NCBI GenBank assembly: GCA_958352855.1 | Contig: CATWQE010000048.1 | Span: forward strand, 1-19,869 | Direction of reading: 5' to 3' | DNA length: 19,869 bases | Source: an uncultured Bacillota bacterium | Lineage (GTDB): Bacteria > Bacillota > Clostridia > Lachnospirales > Lachnospiraceae | Shown here: positions 7,069 through 13,472 of the stretch, piece after piece | Layout of the letters: each line of letters begins with the position of its first letter | Numbering within the stretch: position 1 is the stretch's first letter | The notes under the pieces: model-generated | Database searches by the model: none | The model's input: only the letters and a program-made list of their open reading frames with translations | Told to the model about the DNA's origin: nothing | Made by a program: the position numbers and the translations under genes

Positions 7069-8175
7069 TTATCCAATCACATATTTTATTTTTAAACTGT
7101 TCAGTGTTGTCTGATTCGTTAAATAGCCATCATGCTGCAATCTTCCCACAACAATGCCTGGTAACACATTTATCTTGGCCGCAAAACCTCTAATTGCTTC
7201 TGCTGTAAAATTTCTGTTACACATCATGACAAAATCATCATATTCTACTTTTGGAATTAATGTATTCTGCGAAAAAGTATCCGCTTCTGCTTCAAGCCTT
7301 TGAATAAGTTCATCTGTTTCCAATCCTGCTTTTTTATTTTCACTCACTAATAGAACCTTTATTCTCTGTTGAAGTACATGCCCCAACTCATGGAATAACG
7401 CAAACCAAAATGTATCTGCATATTTTCTTCTATCATTTAGGGCCAAAACAACTTTTTCCTTTCCCAGCCATTTTACAGCACCATTTACACCACAATTTTT
7501 AAGATTTGGAAGTAATACAAGTGCCACACCACAATTCGCCAATAGTTCTTTTAATCTAGGATAAAAATCTTTAGGATTCTGCACAGTCATATTCCGAATT
7601 TCTGGAATAGCCTCTAAAAGTTTTTTCTTATTGAAAGGTTCTACATTTCTTTGTGTACCTAAATTAATAGCTGTTTGTACCCAGGCATTTGCATTAATTA
7701 CATTTACGTCTGTCACCTCCGAAATGCTGGTTCTATACTGGACAAGAAAATCTCTTTGGCTAAGTACACTAAGTGAAGATACTTTAAAGTATCTTTGAAG
7801 TTCCTGTACTTTTTCTGCTGTAATTCTTGTTGTTTTCACTAATCCCAACTCAACCCAAAATTTATAATCAAGTTTTTTCGCAAGTTCACATTCTTGGTCT
7901 ATTCGAATTCGTTTCTCAATTTCTAATTTCTTTTCAATATATTTTTGATTTAAATTCAGCCACAATTTTGTTGATGTTCCAAATACAATAGAAAGTTTTA
8001 ATACCATCTCGTCAGTCAAATTAATTCTGCCATTCACCAAATCACTGATATACTTTGGAGTCGTTTGAAGACGCTTTGCCAATTCTTCCTGTGTAATGCC
8101 CTGCTCATCAATATAATCCTTTACATAATAGCCAGGATGGAATGCAATCAACTCTTGATATTCAATTTTATTCAT
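7069..8175 (-). CDS. higA: HigA-type antitoxin fused to an ImmA/IrrE metallopeptidase domain
   Basis: Residues 1-70 form a HigA-like helix-turn-helix (GITQEELAKRLQTTPKYISDLVNG) with the HPGYYVKDYIDE lead-in typical of HigA antitoxins. After a linker, the C-terminal part carries HELGH (residues 262-266) and a downstream EAEADTFSQN helix, the zinc-binding pattern of the ImmA/IrrE family. The product (368 residues) is about 3-4 times longer than a plain HigA. It probably represses its own operon and neutralises the upstream toxin; whether the peptidase cuts anything is unknown. I start at ATG 8175, which has GGGAGGTG 10 bases upstream; it overlaps the toxin stop by 8 bases, so the two are translationally coupled. 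Confidence 0.82.
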   Translation of the reverse strand: MNKIEYQELIAFHPGYYVKDYIDEQGITQEELAKRLQTTPKYISDLVNGRINLTDEMVLKLSIVFGTSTKLWLNLNQKYIEKKLEIEKRIRIDQECELAKKLDYKFWVELGLVKTTRITAEKVQELQRYFKVSSLSVLSQRDFLVQYRTSISEVTDVNVINANAWVQTAINLGTQRNVEPFNKKKLLEAIPEIRNMTVQNPKDFYPRLKELLANCGVALVLLPNLKNCGVNGAVKWLGKEKVVLALNDRRKYADTFWFALFHELGHVLQQRIKVLLVSENKKAGLETDELIQRLEAEADTFSQNTLIPKVEYDDFVMMCNRNFTAEAIRGFAAKINVLPGIVVGRLQHDGYLTNQTTLNSLKIKYVIG

Positions 8176-8521
8176 AGTGATTAGACACCTCCCACGCAAT
8201 AATTACTTCTGTTGATTTATAAACAATATTTACATTTTTTTCTTTCCATTCATCTCCATTGGCATCCAGCGGAATAATGACTAAACGATATCCTGCTCTT
8301 CTTCCAGCTACATCTAAAGCATACTGACCTTCTCGTTTGGCCTGTAAAGGATGTAAATGATATATCTGTAATTCATCTATATCTTTTAAATTCTCCGCAC
8401 TTTCAATTAAATTTATAAGTGCATGAAGCTTTTCTGCGACATTAGCAGGCAAATCTTTCTTAGCCTTTTTTAAGTCTGTACAAAGTTTTTCAACTTTTTT
8501 ATCTTTATATTGAATTTCTAT
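8168..8521 (-). CDS. higB: HigB/RelE-like toxin, start codon ATA or lost
   Basis: The frame is open from 8551 and encodes EIQYKDKKVEKLC, KKAKK, VAEKLHALINLIESAENL, GRRAGYRLVIIPLD and WEVSNHYE, matching HigB (RelE-fold mRNA interferase) proteins of about 115 residues. The family would begin just before EIQYKD. At that point the codon is ATA (8519-8521), 8 bases after GGGGAGG, an ideal distance. The only nearby ATG (8526) is 3 bases from the ribosome site and hits TAG after two codons. The next in-frame candidate, TTG 8452, would remove the first 23 residues. So either ATA is used inefficiently, or the toxin has lost its start. The downstream antitoxin has its own ribosome site. Confidence 0.7.
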   Translation of the reverse strand: MEIQYKDKKVEKLCTDLKKAKKDLPANVAEKLHALINLIESAENLKDIDELQIYHLHPLQAKREGQYALDVAGRRAGYRLVIIPLDANGDEWKEKNVNIVYKSTEVIIAWEVSNHYE

Positions 8522-8548
8522 ATCATACGCCTCCCCTGCTTTAAATTT

Positions 8549-8569
8549 AAATTACCAAAATAGTAATTT
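8549..8569. promoter_or_regulatory. Dyad operator of the toxin-antitoxin operon
   Basis: AAATTAC (8549-8555) and GTAATTT (8563-8569) form a perfect 7-base dyad around 7 bases. It lies between the -10 box and the toxin ribosome site, the usual place for autorepression by a HigA-type antitoxin. Confidence 0.55.
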
Positions 8570-8575
8570 TTCTTT

Positions 8576-8604
8576 ATTATACACCCTGTTTCTGCTTTTA
8601 TCAA
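8576..8604 (-). promoter_or_regulatory. Promoter of the toxin-antitoxin operon
   Basis: Minus-strand TTGATA (8604-8599), a 17-base spacer and TATAAT (8581-8576). The -35 box overlaps the stop codon of the HAAS protein gene, and the dyad operator follows directly. Confidence 0.65.
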
Positions 8605-9260
8605 CTATTTCTCAATCTCAAAGCAGCAATGAGAAACACCACCAAATTCAAGACAAAACCTGGCGCTATCTCAATGATAGAAATCCCAGAAGAAAATCCC
8701 CATTGTAACATTCCCACTATCACAAAATTCATCAAAAAACCACTTCCAGACAAGAGCATAGCGCTTTTGCAGCCTTTGGGAGCAGCCTGTTTTCCATAAA
8801 GAAGCAGCAAATATGCCCCGATACATCCTAAACATAGCCCAATCCCGGATATCCAACATCCCATATTCCTTCCTCCAAAAGCCTCTTTCACATATACAGA
8901 AGTCGGTCCATCCGCGCCGCCAATCATGGAAATTTCCTCCTGGCTCAAAGGAAGAAAATGATTCATACCTCCTGCAACAGTACCTATTACTACAAGAACT
9001 GCCAGCGTCAAAAACAAAAACCTCAACGGATGCTTTCTCAGGGTCTGCTCTTTCAGTTCTGTGTTAAACCGCTGCGCCACCTCTTTGGGCGTCCCCATTT
9101 CTGCTATGACCTCATCTATGGTTTTGCCGGCTTCCAGGCGCAGATGAATCTCCGTCCCGATATCACTGTTAATTCTGGCCTTCATCTCAAGTGGCACCTT
9201 TAAATGCCACTCAATAGCATTAACATATCTCTTAATTTTCTTCTGCTCTTCTGTCATCAT
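8601..9260 (-). CDS. HAAS/DUF1700-like membrane protein with an IGGADGPT motif
   Basis: The first 75 residues are a cytosolic helical region with the GTPKEVAQRF ending of the HAAS/DUF1700 domain, which commonly partners PadR regulators. Hydrophobic segments follow at about 80-97, 134-156, 165-185 and 195-214. Between the first two lies SMIGGADGPTSVYV (residues 111-124). IGGADGPT is a hallmark of the beta subunit of sodium-translocating decarboxylases, where its Asp takes part in ion transport; the rest of that subunit is absent here. I use ATG 9260, whose ATGA overlaps the PadR stop and which has GGAGGGA upstream. Likely role: membrane partner or sensor of the PadR protein. Ion binding is conjecture. 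Confidence 0.75.
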   Translation of the reverse strand: MMTEEQKKIKRYVNAIEWHLKVPLEMKARINSDIGTEIHLRLEAGKTIDEVIAEMGTPKEVAQRFNTELKEQTLRKHPLRFLFLTLAVLVVIGTVAGGMNHFLPLSQEEISMIGGADGPTSVYVKEAFGGRNMGCWISGIGLCLGCIGAYLLLLYGKQAAPKGCKSAMLLSGSGFLMNFVIVGMLQWGFSSGISIIEIAPGFVLNLVVFLIAALRLRNS

Positions 9261-9598
9261 ACTTCCCTCCCGCATAATTTTTCTACACATGCCTGAAAGT
9301 CTTTCCAGATACTTTCATATGCCTGATACACTTGCTTTCCTTTTTCTGTAATCTGATAATACTTCTTAGGCGCTGTTCTGCCTTCACTCATTTTCCAGGA
9401 TGCCTCAATAAATCCGCTGTCCTCCAGGCGGTACAATACGGGATAAAGAGTTCCTTCTTTAAGCTGAAAGAAGCCTTCTCCCTGCTGCTCCAGTTCCTGC
9501 AAAAGCTCATATCCATAGGTCTGCTTCCTGGAAATCAGCCTCAACACAACCATGTCCAGCACCCCTTTTTTTAACTGCTGCGCAAATTTTTCTTCCAT
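9257..9598 (-). CDS. PadR-family transcriptional regulator
   Basis: This 113-residue winged-helix protein shows the PadR pattern: LKKGVLDMVVLRLI, YGYELLQEL, EGTLYPVLYRLEDSGFI and YYQITEKGKQV, followed by a C-terminal dimerisation helix. PadR proteins usually repress their own operon and release it on a small-molecule or envelope signal. AGAGGAT lies 7 bases before ATG 9598. Its stop overlaps the start of the HAAS protein gene (ATGA). A strong promoter with a dyad just after the -10 box lies upstream, which fits autorepression. Confidence 0.9.
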   Translation of the reverse strand: MEEKFAQQLKKGVLDMVVLRLISRKQTYGYELLQELEQQGEGFFQLKEGTLYPVLYRLEDSGFIEASWKMSEGRTAPKKYYQITEKGKQVYQAYESIWKDFQACVEKLCGREV

Positions 9599-9619
9599 AT
9601 GTTATCCTCTTTTTATAAT

Positions 9620-9636
9620 ATTTAGCATTACTAAGT
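9620..9636. promoter_or_regulatory. Candidate PadR operator
   Basis: On the minus strand ACTTAG-N5-CTAAAT forms a dyad with one mismatch, and TACTTAGTA inside it is itself a near-palindrome. It lies immediately downstream of the -10 box of the PadR promoter, so binding would block transcription. Confidence 0.5.
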
Positions 9637-9639
9637 ATT

Positions 9640-9667
9640 ATTATATAGAAAAAATAAAAAATGTCAA
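9640..9667 (-). promoter_or_regulatory. Promoter of the padR-HAAS operon
   Basis: Minus-strand TTGACA (9667-9662), 16-base spacer, TATAAT (9645-9640): consensus boxes. The -35 box abuts the end of the preceding terminator. Such a strong promoter next to an operator suits a repressor-controlled operon. Confidence 0.7.
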
Positions 9668-9668
9668 G

Positions 9669-9706
9669 AAAAAACACCTTGAGTCCCAACGCTCAAAGTG
9701 TTTTTT
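9669..9706. terminator. Bidirectional terminator upstream of padR
   Basis: AAAAAACACCTTGAG (9669-9683) pairs with CTCAAAGTGTTTTTT (9692-9706) across an 8-base loop with one imperfect pair; both strands have a T-run. It should stop leftward transcripts of the aldo/keto reductase operon before the padR promoter. Confidence 0.8.
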
Positions 9707-9877
9707 GTAAAATCCGTAGTTTACAACGGTATAATGTGTATTTCGTGCTTTTCCTTTCTGTTTTAACAAGTTTCCTTTCACCATTTTTCGGATAACTCTG
9801 GCGGCAGTAGATGACTCACTTTCAGTAATCCAACTACCTCATTTCTATGGAAAATTTTTATTTTAAGAGTCAGAGCT
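9707..9877 (-). pseudogene. Decayed winged-helix gene fragment (frameshifted)
   Basis: Two minus-strand frames complement each other. One gives FHRNEVVGLLKVS (about 9855-9814); a shifted frame then gives ESSTAARVIRKMV, GNLLKQKGKARNTHYTVV (about 9822-9716). Joined, they read like the winged-helix tail of RecG-like/AlbA_2 ATP-binding proteins (lineage: ...LGVSxSTAxRxLKKLVxxGLLxxxGxGRxTxY). No start codon or ribosome site is seen and no other part of such a gene is nearby. I read it as a relic; the family call rests on pattern memory. Nothing else is visible in the stretch between the terminator and the reductase gene. Confidence 0.35.
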
Positions 9878-9885
9878 TAAATTTT

Positions 9886-10899
9886 TTAAAGAAACGTCTT
9901 ATAATCCTCATAATTCTTCGCCAGTAACTCTGGAGTATTCAACCCATATGGACATTTCTTCATGCAGGCATTACAATGGAGGCATTCTTCGATTTTCGCC
10001 ATCTTTTCCTGCCATTCTTTTGACAGCCAGTCAGCCTGTGGCGCTCTGCGAAGCATCAGACTCATTCTGGCACAGTTATTGATTTCAATACCGGCAGGGC
10101 AAGGCATACAGTAGCCGCACCCCCTGCAAAAGTCCCCGGATAACTGCTGGATATCCTTCTGAATTTGCGCTTCTAATTCTTCATCCAGAACCGGTGGACA
10201 GGCTGCATGAGCCAAAAACTCATCCAATTCCTTTTCTTTCTGGATTCCCCAGATAGGCGCCACATGGGCAAACTGAGGCTGGTTCATAAAAGCATAGGCA
10301 CAGGCAGAATTATGAATCAAACCGCCGGACAGTGCCTTCATGGCAATAAATCCCATATCCGCTTCCTTACAGGTTTCTACCAACTGAAACTCCTCTTTTG
10401 ATGCCAGGTAAGAAAAAGGAAATTGCAAGGTTTCATACAAGCCGGATTCAATAGCCTCCTTTGCCACTGCAAGCCTGTGGTTGGTAATACCAATATGACG
10501 GATTTTCCCCTCTTCTTTTGCTTTTAAAGCAGCATCATATAAGCCGCTCTCATCTCCTGGTTTCGGACAAAAAGCCGGATTGTGAAATTGGTAAATATCA
10601 ATATAATCTGTTCCTAACTTTCTCAGACTTTCTTCCAAATCAGACCAGAATCCCCTGGCATCCTGCGCTGCTGTTTTGGTACTGATAATCAATTTCTCTC
10701 TCACATAAGGGAACGCTGCTCCCAGTTTTTCCTCACTGTCAGAATAAGCCCTTGCAGTATCAAAATAGTTCATACCATGATAAAAAGCCTTTTGAAGCAG
10801 ATACACTGCTTCTGCTTTAGTGATTCTCTGGATAGGAAGGGCTCCAAACCCATTTTTACTTACCTGTAGTTCCGTTTTTCCAAGTCTTACCATGTTCAT
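9886..10899 (-). CDS. Aldo/keto reductase with C-terminal [4Fe-4S] ferredoxin-type domain
   Basis: The TIM-barrel part has the aldo/keto reductase signatures: FDTARAYSDSEEKLG (catalytic Asp and Tyr), the STK Lys, and QFHNP (His). The C-terminus carries two cysteine sets, CRGCGYCMPCPAGIEINNC and CLHCNACMKKCPYGLNTP, as in the Fe-S branch of the family, whose members reduce quinone-like, aldehyde or other carbonyl substrates with electrons from the clusters or NAD(P)H. The substrate is unknown. The length of 337 residues is normal for this branch. GGAGAG lies 7 bases before ATG 10899. It is the last gene of the operon that begins with the Dabb protein; the gap to the upstream gene is 21 bases. 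Confidence 0.9.
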   Translation of the reverse strand: MNMVRLGKTELQVSKNGFGALPIQRITKAEAVYLLQKAFYHGMNYFDTARAYSDSEEKLGAAFPYVREKLIISTKTAAQDARGFWSDLEESLRKLGTDYIDIYQFHNPAFCPKPGDESGLYDAALKAKEEGKIRHIGITNHRLAVAKEAIESGLYETLQFPFSYLASKEEFQLVETCKEADMGFIAMKALSGGLIHNSACAYAFMNQPQFAHVAPIWGIQKEKELDEFLAHAACPPVLDEELEAQIQKDIQQLSGDFCRGCGYCMPCPAGIEINNCARMSLMLRRAPQADWLSKEWQEKMAKIEECLHCNACMKKCPYGLNTPELLAKNYEDYKTFL

Positions 10900-10920
10900 A
10901 AGACACTCTCCTGTTCTTTC

Positions 10921-11790
10921 TTAAATTCTCGTTTCATTGACAAACATGCCCTGAAGATGCTCTGCCTGAAACCGCTGCACAAACCAGTCGCATTTACACA
11001 AAAATAAATAATAAATGTTCAATCCACAGGTATGTAAGGTTTCAAAATTCCCCTGGCCTTTGGAAAGAATCAAATCTGCCTGCTTAAGTTTCCCTCTTGC
11101 CTCTTCACTGATATGGCTAAGTTCTGTTCCTGCAATCCCGCTTCCATTGCCAAAAACAGGTACTATCTCTGTTAAGCCCACATATCTGGCATCTTCCAAA
11201 GTTGCATCGTTGGTCACAGCAATGCCCCGGACCAGCACTTCTATGGAAAGCTTTGGATACTGCTCCTTTAACAACTTTATAAGTATTTTATCCAGCACAA
11301 TTTCTCCACAGTTATCTGTAAGATATACCAGACGTTTTCCATTTTCCAGGTCTTTGCGAAAACCCCCATATTCTTCTACCTCCAAAGTTTCCTGCTCTGC
11401 CTGCTCAAGTAATTCCAGCAGTTTCTCCGCAGAAACTTCACTTAAAGCAGAAAAATCAATGTAATTCCCCAGTCGCGCCAGACACAGGGCGGTTTCCAAA
11501 GGGTCTTTGCTGCTGCGGATTTTTTCTTCCAGGGTGTCTTCCATGGAAAGAAGCAAATCATTAAAAATTCTCTTCTCTCTCTTTAAATCTCCCTGCGCAC
11601 CCCAATAGGTTTCATAAAGTTTAGAAATAGGCTCCAAAAGTGCAGGCGCAGACCACGTAGGATTACTGTCTGCTATGAGCCCAAGAACCTCCCGCATGTA
11701 ACAGGCCTTTTTCTCTTCGTCTTCAAATTTCTGTATACGTCTTGCCTGGGACTGCACCAGGCAAGACATACAAAAAGCATTAATTTTCAT
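10921..11790 (-). CDS. ARMT1-like (DUF89) damage-control phosphatase family protein
   Basis: Family features are visible: N-terminal CMSC (C7, C10), the metal-site TDNCGEIVLDK (D159, N160), TNDAT (N194, D195) and SKGQGNFETL (residues 243-252). DUF89 proteins are metal-dependent phosphatases thought to remove damaged or excess sugar phosphates and phospho-metabolites; the N-terminal CxxC suggests subfamily I. I start at ATG 11790 (289 residues), which overlaps the Dabb stop by 11 bases and has no strong ribosome site, so translation is probably coupled. A longer frame to 11829 lies inside the Dabb gene and lacks a ribosome site. It shares the operon with the aldo/keto reductase. The substrate cannot be told. 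Confidence 0.85.
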   Translation of the reverse strand: MKINAFCMSCLVQSQARRIQKFEDEEKKACYMREVLGLIADSNPTWSAPALLEPISKLYETYWGAQGDLKREKRIFNDLLLSMEDTLEEKIRSSKDPLETALCLARLGNYIDFSALSEVSAEKLLELLEQAEQETLEVEEYGGFRKDLENGKRLVYLTDNCGEIVLDKILIKLLKEQYPKLSIEVLVRGIAVTNDATLEDARYVGLTEIVPVFGNGSGIAGTELSHISEEARGKLKQADLILSKGQGNFETLHTCGLNIYYLFLCKCDWFVQRFQAEHLQGMFVNETRI

Positions 11791-12082
11791 AATCCAGACA
11801 AGCTCTCTCTGTAACAAAAGGACGCACATAAGTATCTGCCACTTTCACATGCTCTGGATGCGCCCCGTAAATTGCAACATCCTCCGCTTTTTCCAGTGTG
11901 GTAACCAGCGCAACGTCATGGGTGCTGGAAGAAAGTGGTTGCTCTACAAATTCCACTGTCAGAAGTCCAGGCACTTTGCCTACCAGGCTTTTTAAATGCT
12001 CTGCCATTGCCTTCTTTAACTCCGGCTTTCTTTCCTCTTCGATTTCAGGTTTAAATTTCCACATAACAATATGATGTACCAT
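11780..12082 (-). CDS. Dabb-family (stress-responsive alpha/beta barrel) protein
   Basis: The 100-residue protein begins MVHHIVMWKFKPEI and contains VPGLLTVEFVEQPL, THDVALVTTL and HPEHVKVADTYVRPFV, the standard pattern of the dimeric ferredoxin-like Dabb fold. Members range from stress proteins to small cyclases and heme or aldehyde-binding proteins; the exact role here is unknown. AAGGAGA precedes ATG 12082. It is the first gene of an operon with the ARMT1-like protein and the aldo/keto reductase, so it may bind or process the same metabolite. Confidence 0.88.
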   Translation of the reverse strand: MVHHIVMWKFKPEIEEERKPELKKAMAEHLKSLVGKVPGLLTVEFVEQPLSSSTHDVALVTTLEKAEDVAIYGAHPEHVKVADTYVRPFVTERACLDYEN

Positions 12083-12111
12083 AAGAATTCTCCTTTTTCT
12101 GTTTTCTTTTT

Positions 12112-12141
12112 ATTGTAATATAGACTTTTCTGTATTGTCAA
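12112..12141 (-). promoter_or_regulatory. Promoter of the Dabb-ARMT1-reductase operon
   Basis: Minus-strand TTGACA (12141-12136), 18-base spacer, TACAAT (12117-12112), about 30 bases before the Dabb start. It is close to the end of the HAD gene; the small GCAG-CTA-CTGC hairpin in between has no T-run. Confidence 0.6.
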
Positions 12142-12159
12142 TCGCAGTAGCTGCTTTTT

Positions 12160-12807
12160 TCACCATCCTGTATTATCCCTCACAAGAAACTGGCACAAAT
12201 TTTCCACACTTGAACATACTCTCCCTGGATTTTCCTTTTCCAGTAAAACAACATCCGAAGAATCCTGCCATGCAGCAGAAAAACAAGTAATGCCTGCTTC
12301 CCCACACGCCCTAATATCCGAAACAGCGTCTCCGACATAGCAAACCTGGTCTCTGGAAACATCGTATTTTTTAAATAGGAAATCTATATTCTCCTTTTTA
12401 TTTGGAGTTTTCTCTGAACCATAGCATATCGCATCAAACATATGCTCTAATCCCAGTTCTTTTAAAGAAATCTGGCAGCTTTTTTCTCCTTTTCCTGTGA
12501 CCAACGCCAGTATGATATTTTGTGTTTTTAACCATGTCAAAAGTTCCCTAATACCTGGAAATGTTTTTGTAACTTGCCTGTGCAGAAGGGTATATTCACA
12601 GTAAAAATCCTGCAAGGCTGCCTCCCATTTTTGAGGTACGAAGACTTTTATCATTCCAATTTCATTTAATCCAAAGGTCTGTACAATTTCCTGCTCACTT
12701 AATTCATGACCTGCATAGGGAGAAACACTCCTGCGAAAGGCTTCCACACACAAGGGTATGGTATCCGCAATGGTTCCGTCCATATCAAATGCAACCATTT
12801 TAAACAT
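12160..12807 (-). CDS. HAD-superfamily phosphatase (PGP/beta-PGM-like subfamily IA)
   Basis: Motif I is FDMDGTIADT (nucleophile D8, acid D10), motif II LVTGKGEKS, and motif IV YVGDAVSDIRA with the two metal Asp residues; a helical cap (about residues 18-80) lies between I and II. The enzyme should dephosphorylate a small metabolite in the cytosol; the substrate cannot be told. I start at ATG 12807, which overlaps the acetyltransferase stop by 8 bases and has GGAG 9 bases upstream; ATG 12822 and 12816 also fit but lack a ribosome site. The product would be 215 residues. It is translationally coupled to the acetyltransferase, so both may act on a sugar. Confidence 0.85.
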   Translation of the reverse strand: MFKMVAFDMDGTIADTIPLCVEAFRRSVSPYAGHELSEQEIVQTFGLNEIGMIKVFVPQKWEAALQDFYCEYTLLHRQVTKTFPGIRELLTWLKTQNIILALVTGKGEKSCQISLKELGLEHMFDAICYGSEKTPNKKENIDFLFKKYDVSRDQVCYVGDAVSDIRACGEAGITCFSAAWQDSSDVVLLEKENPGRVCSSVENLCQFLVRDNTGW

Positions 12808-13405
12808 CTTGCTCATCTCCATTGATTTTTCGTATTACCCGGCAGGGATTTCCCACTGCCACAGAATTTGCCGGAATATCCTTTGTCACAACACTGCCAG
12901 CGCCTATGACGCACCCCTCTCCAATGGTGACGCCGGGAAGCACAATCACGCCGCCACCTAACCAACAGCCATTTCCTATGGTAACAGGCAAGGCATAGGT
13001 CTGACAAAAATGCTTTCCGCATCCCTGCGTCCATTCCTCTGTCAGACGCTCTTTTAATTCCACCGGATGGGTTGCTGTATAAATCTGTACATTGGATGCA
13101 ATCATAACATAGTCCCCAATTCGGATTTCATTGCAGTCTACAAAGGTACAGTTCATGTTAATAGAAACATTGTTTCCCAGGTAAATATTCCTTCCATAAT
13201 CACAAATAAAAGGAGTGCCAACAGACACATTGCTCCCTATTTTTCCAAACAACTGCTTCAGAATCTCTGTTTTCTCCTCTTTCTGTTCATACGCCAGACT
13301 ATGATACTCCTTTAAAAAAGCTCTTGCTCTGGCTTTAAATTCTAAAAAAATTTCATCATGACAATTATAACATTCACCTGCCATACATTTTTCTAACTCA
13401 GTCAT
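12800..13405 (-). CDS. Maltose/galactoside O-acetyltransferase-like protein (left-handed beta helix)
   Basis: The N-terminus MTELEKCMAGECYNC is the Mac domain of maltose/galactoside acetyltransferases, and hexapeptide repeats follow (GNNVSI, IGDYVMIASNV, IGNGCWLGGGVIV, IGEGCVIGAGSVVTKDIP). The catalytic His is in TATHPVE. It should transfer acetyl from acetyl-CoA to a sugar hydroxyl, acting as a trimer. I use ATG 13405 with AGGAGG 8 bases upstream, giving 201 residues, normal for the family; longer frames run into the terminator and the neighbouring gene. It is transcribed from a promoter nested in the terminator of the RpiR gene and overlaps the HAD gene. Confidence 0.9.
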   Translation of the reverse strand: MTELEKCMAGECYNCHDEIFLEFKARARAFLKEYHSLAYEQKEEKTEILKQLFGKIGSNVSVGTPFICDYGRNIYLGNNVSINMNCTFVDCNEIRIGDYVMIASNVQIYTATHPVELKERLTEEWTQGCGKHFCQTYALPVTIGNGCWLGGGVIVLPGVTIGEGCVIGAGSVVTKDIPANSVAVGNPCRVIRKINGDEQDV

Positions 13406-13427
13406 GGTTTTTTCCTCCTGTGGGTTC

Positions 13428-13456
13428 ATTGTACAAAAAAACCTGTTACAGAACAA
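13428..13456 (-). promoter_or_regulatory. Promoter of the acetyltransferase-HAD operon, nested in a terminator
   Basis: Minus-strand TTGTTC (13456-13451), 17-base spacer, TACAAT (13433-13428). The -35 box occupies the terminator loop and the -10 box follows the T-run. The predicted leader is under 25 bases and includes AGGAGG. Confidence 0.5.
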
Positions 13457-13464
13457 GTAACAGG
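13435..13464 (-). terminator. Rho-independent terminator after the RpiR gene
   Basis: In the minus-strand RNA CCUGUUAC pairs with GUAACAGG (13464-13457 with 13449-13442) across a 7-base loop, followed by seven U (13441-13435). It starts 9 bases after the RpiR stop. Confidence 0.85.
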
Positions 13465-13472
13465 CTGTTTCT

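Noticed and set aside
8524..8536. ATG 8526 as toxin start
   Set aside because: It is 3 bases from the ribosome site and the frame stops at the third codon.
11015..11464. Plus-strand 149-codon frame opposite the ARMT1-like gene
   Set aside because: Ser-rich antisense shadow without a start signal.
12143..12156. GCAG-CTA-CTGC hairpin after the HAD gene as terminator
   Set aside because: Four-base stem and no T-run; read-through into the Dabb operon is possible.
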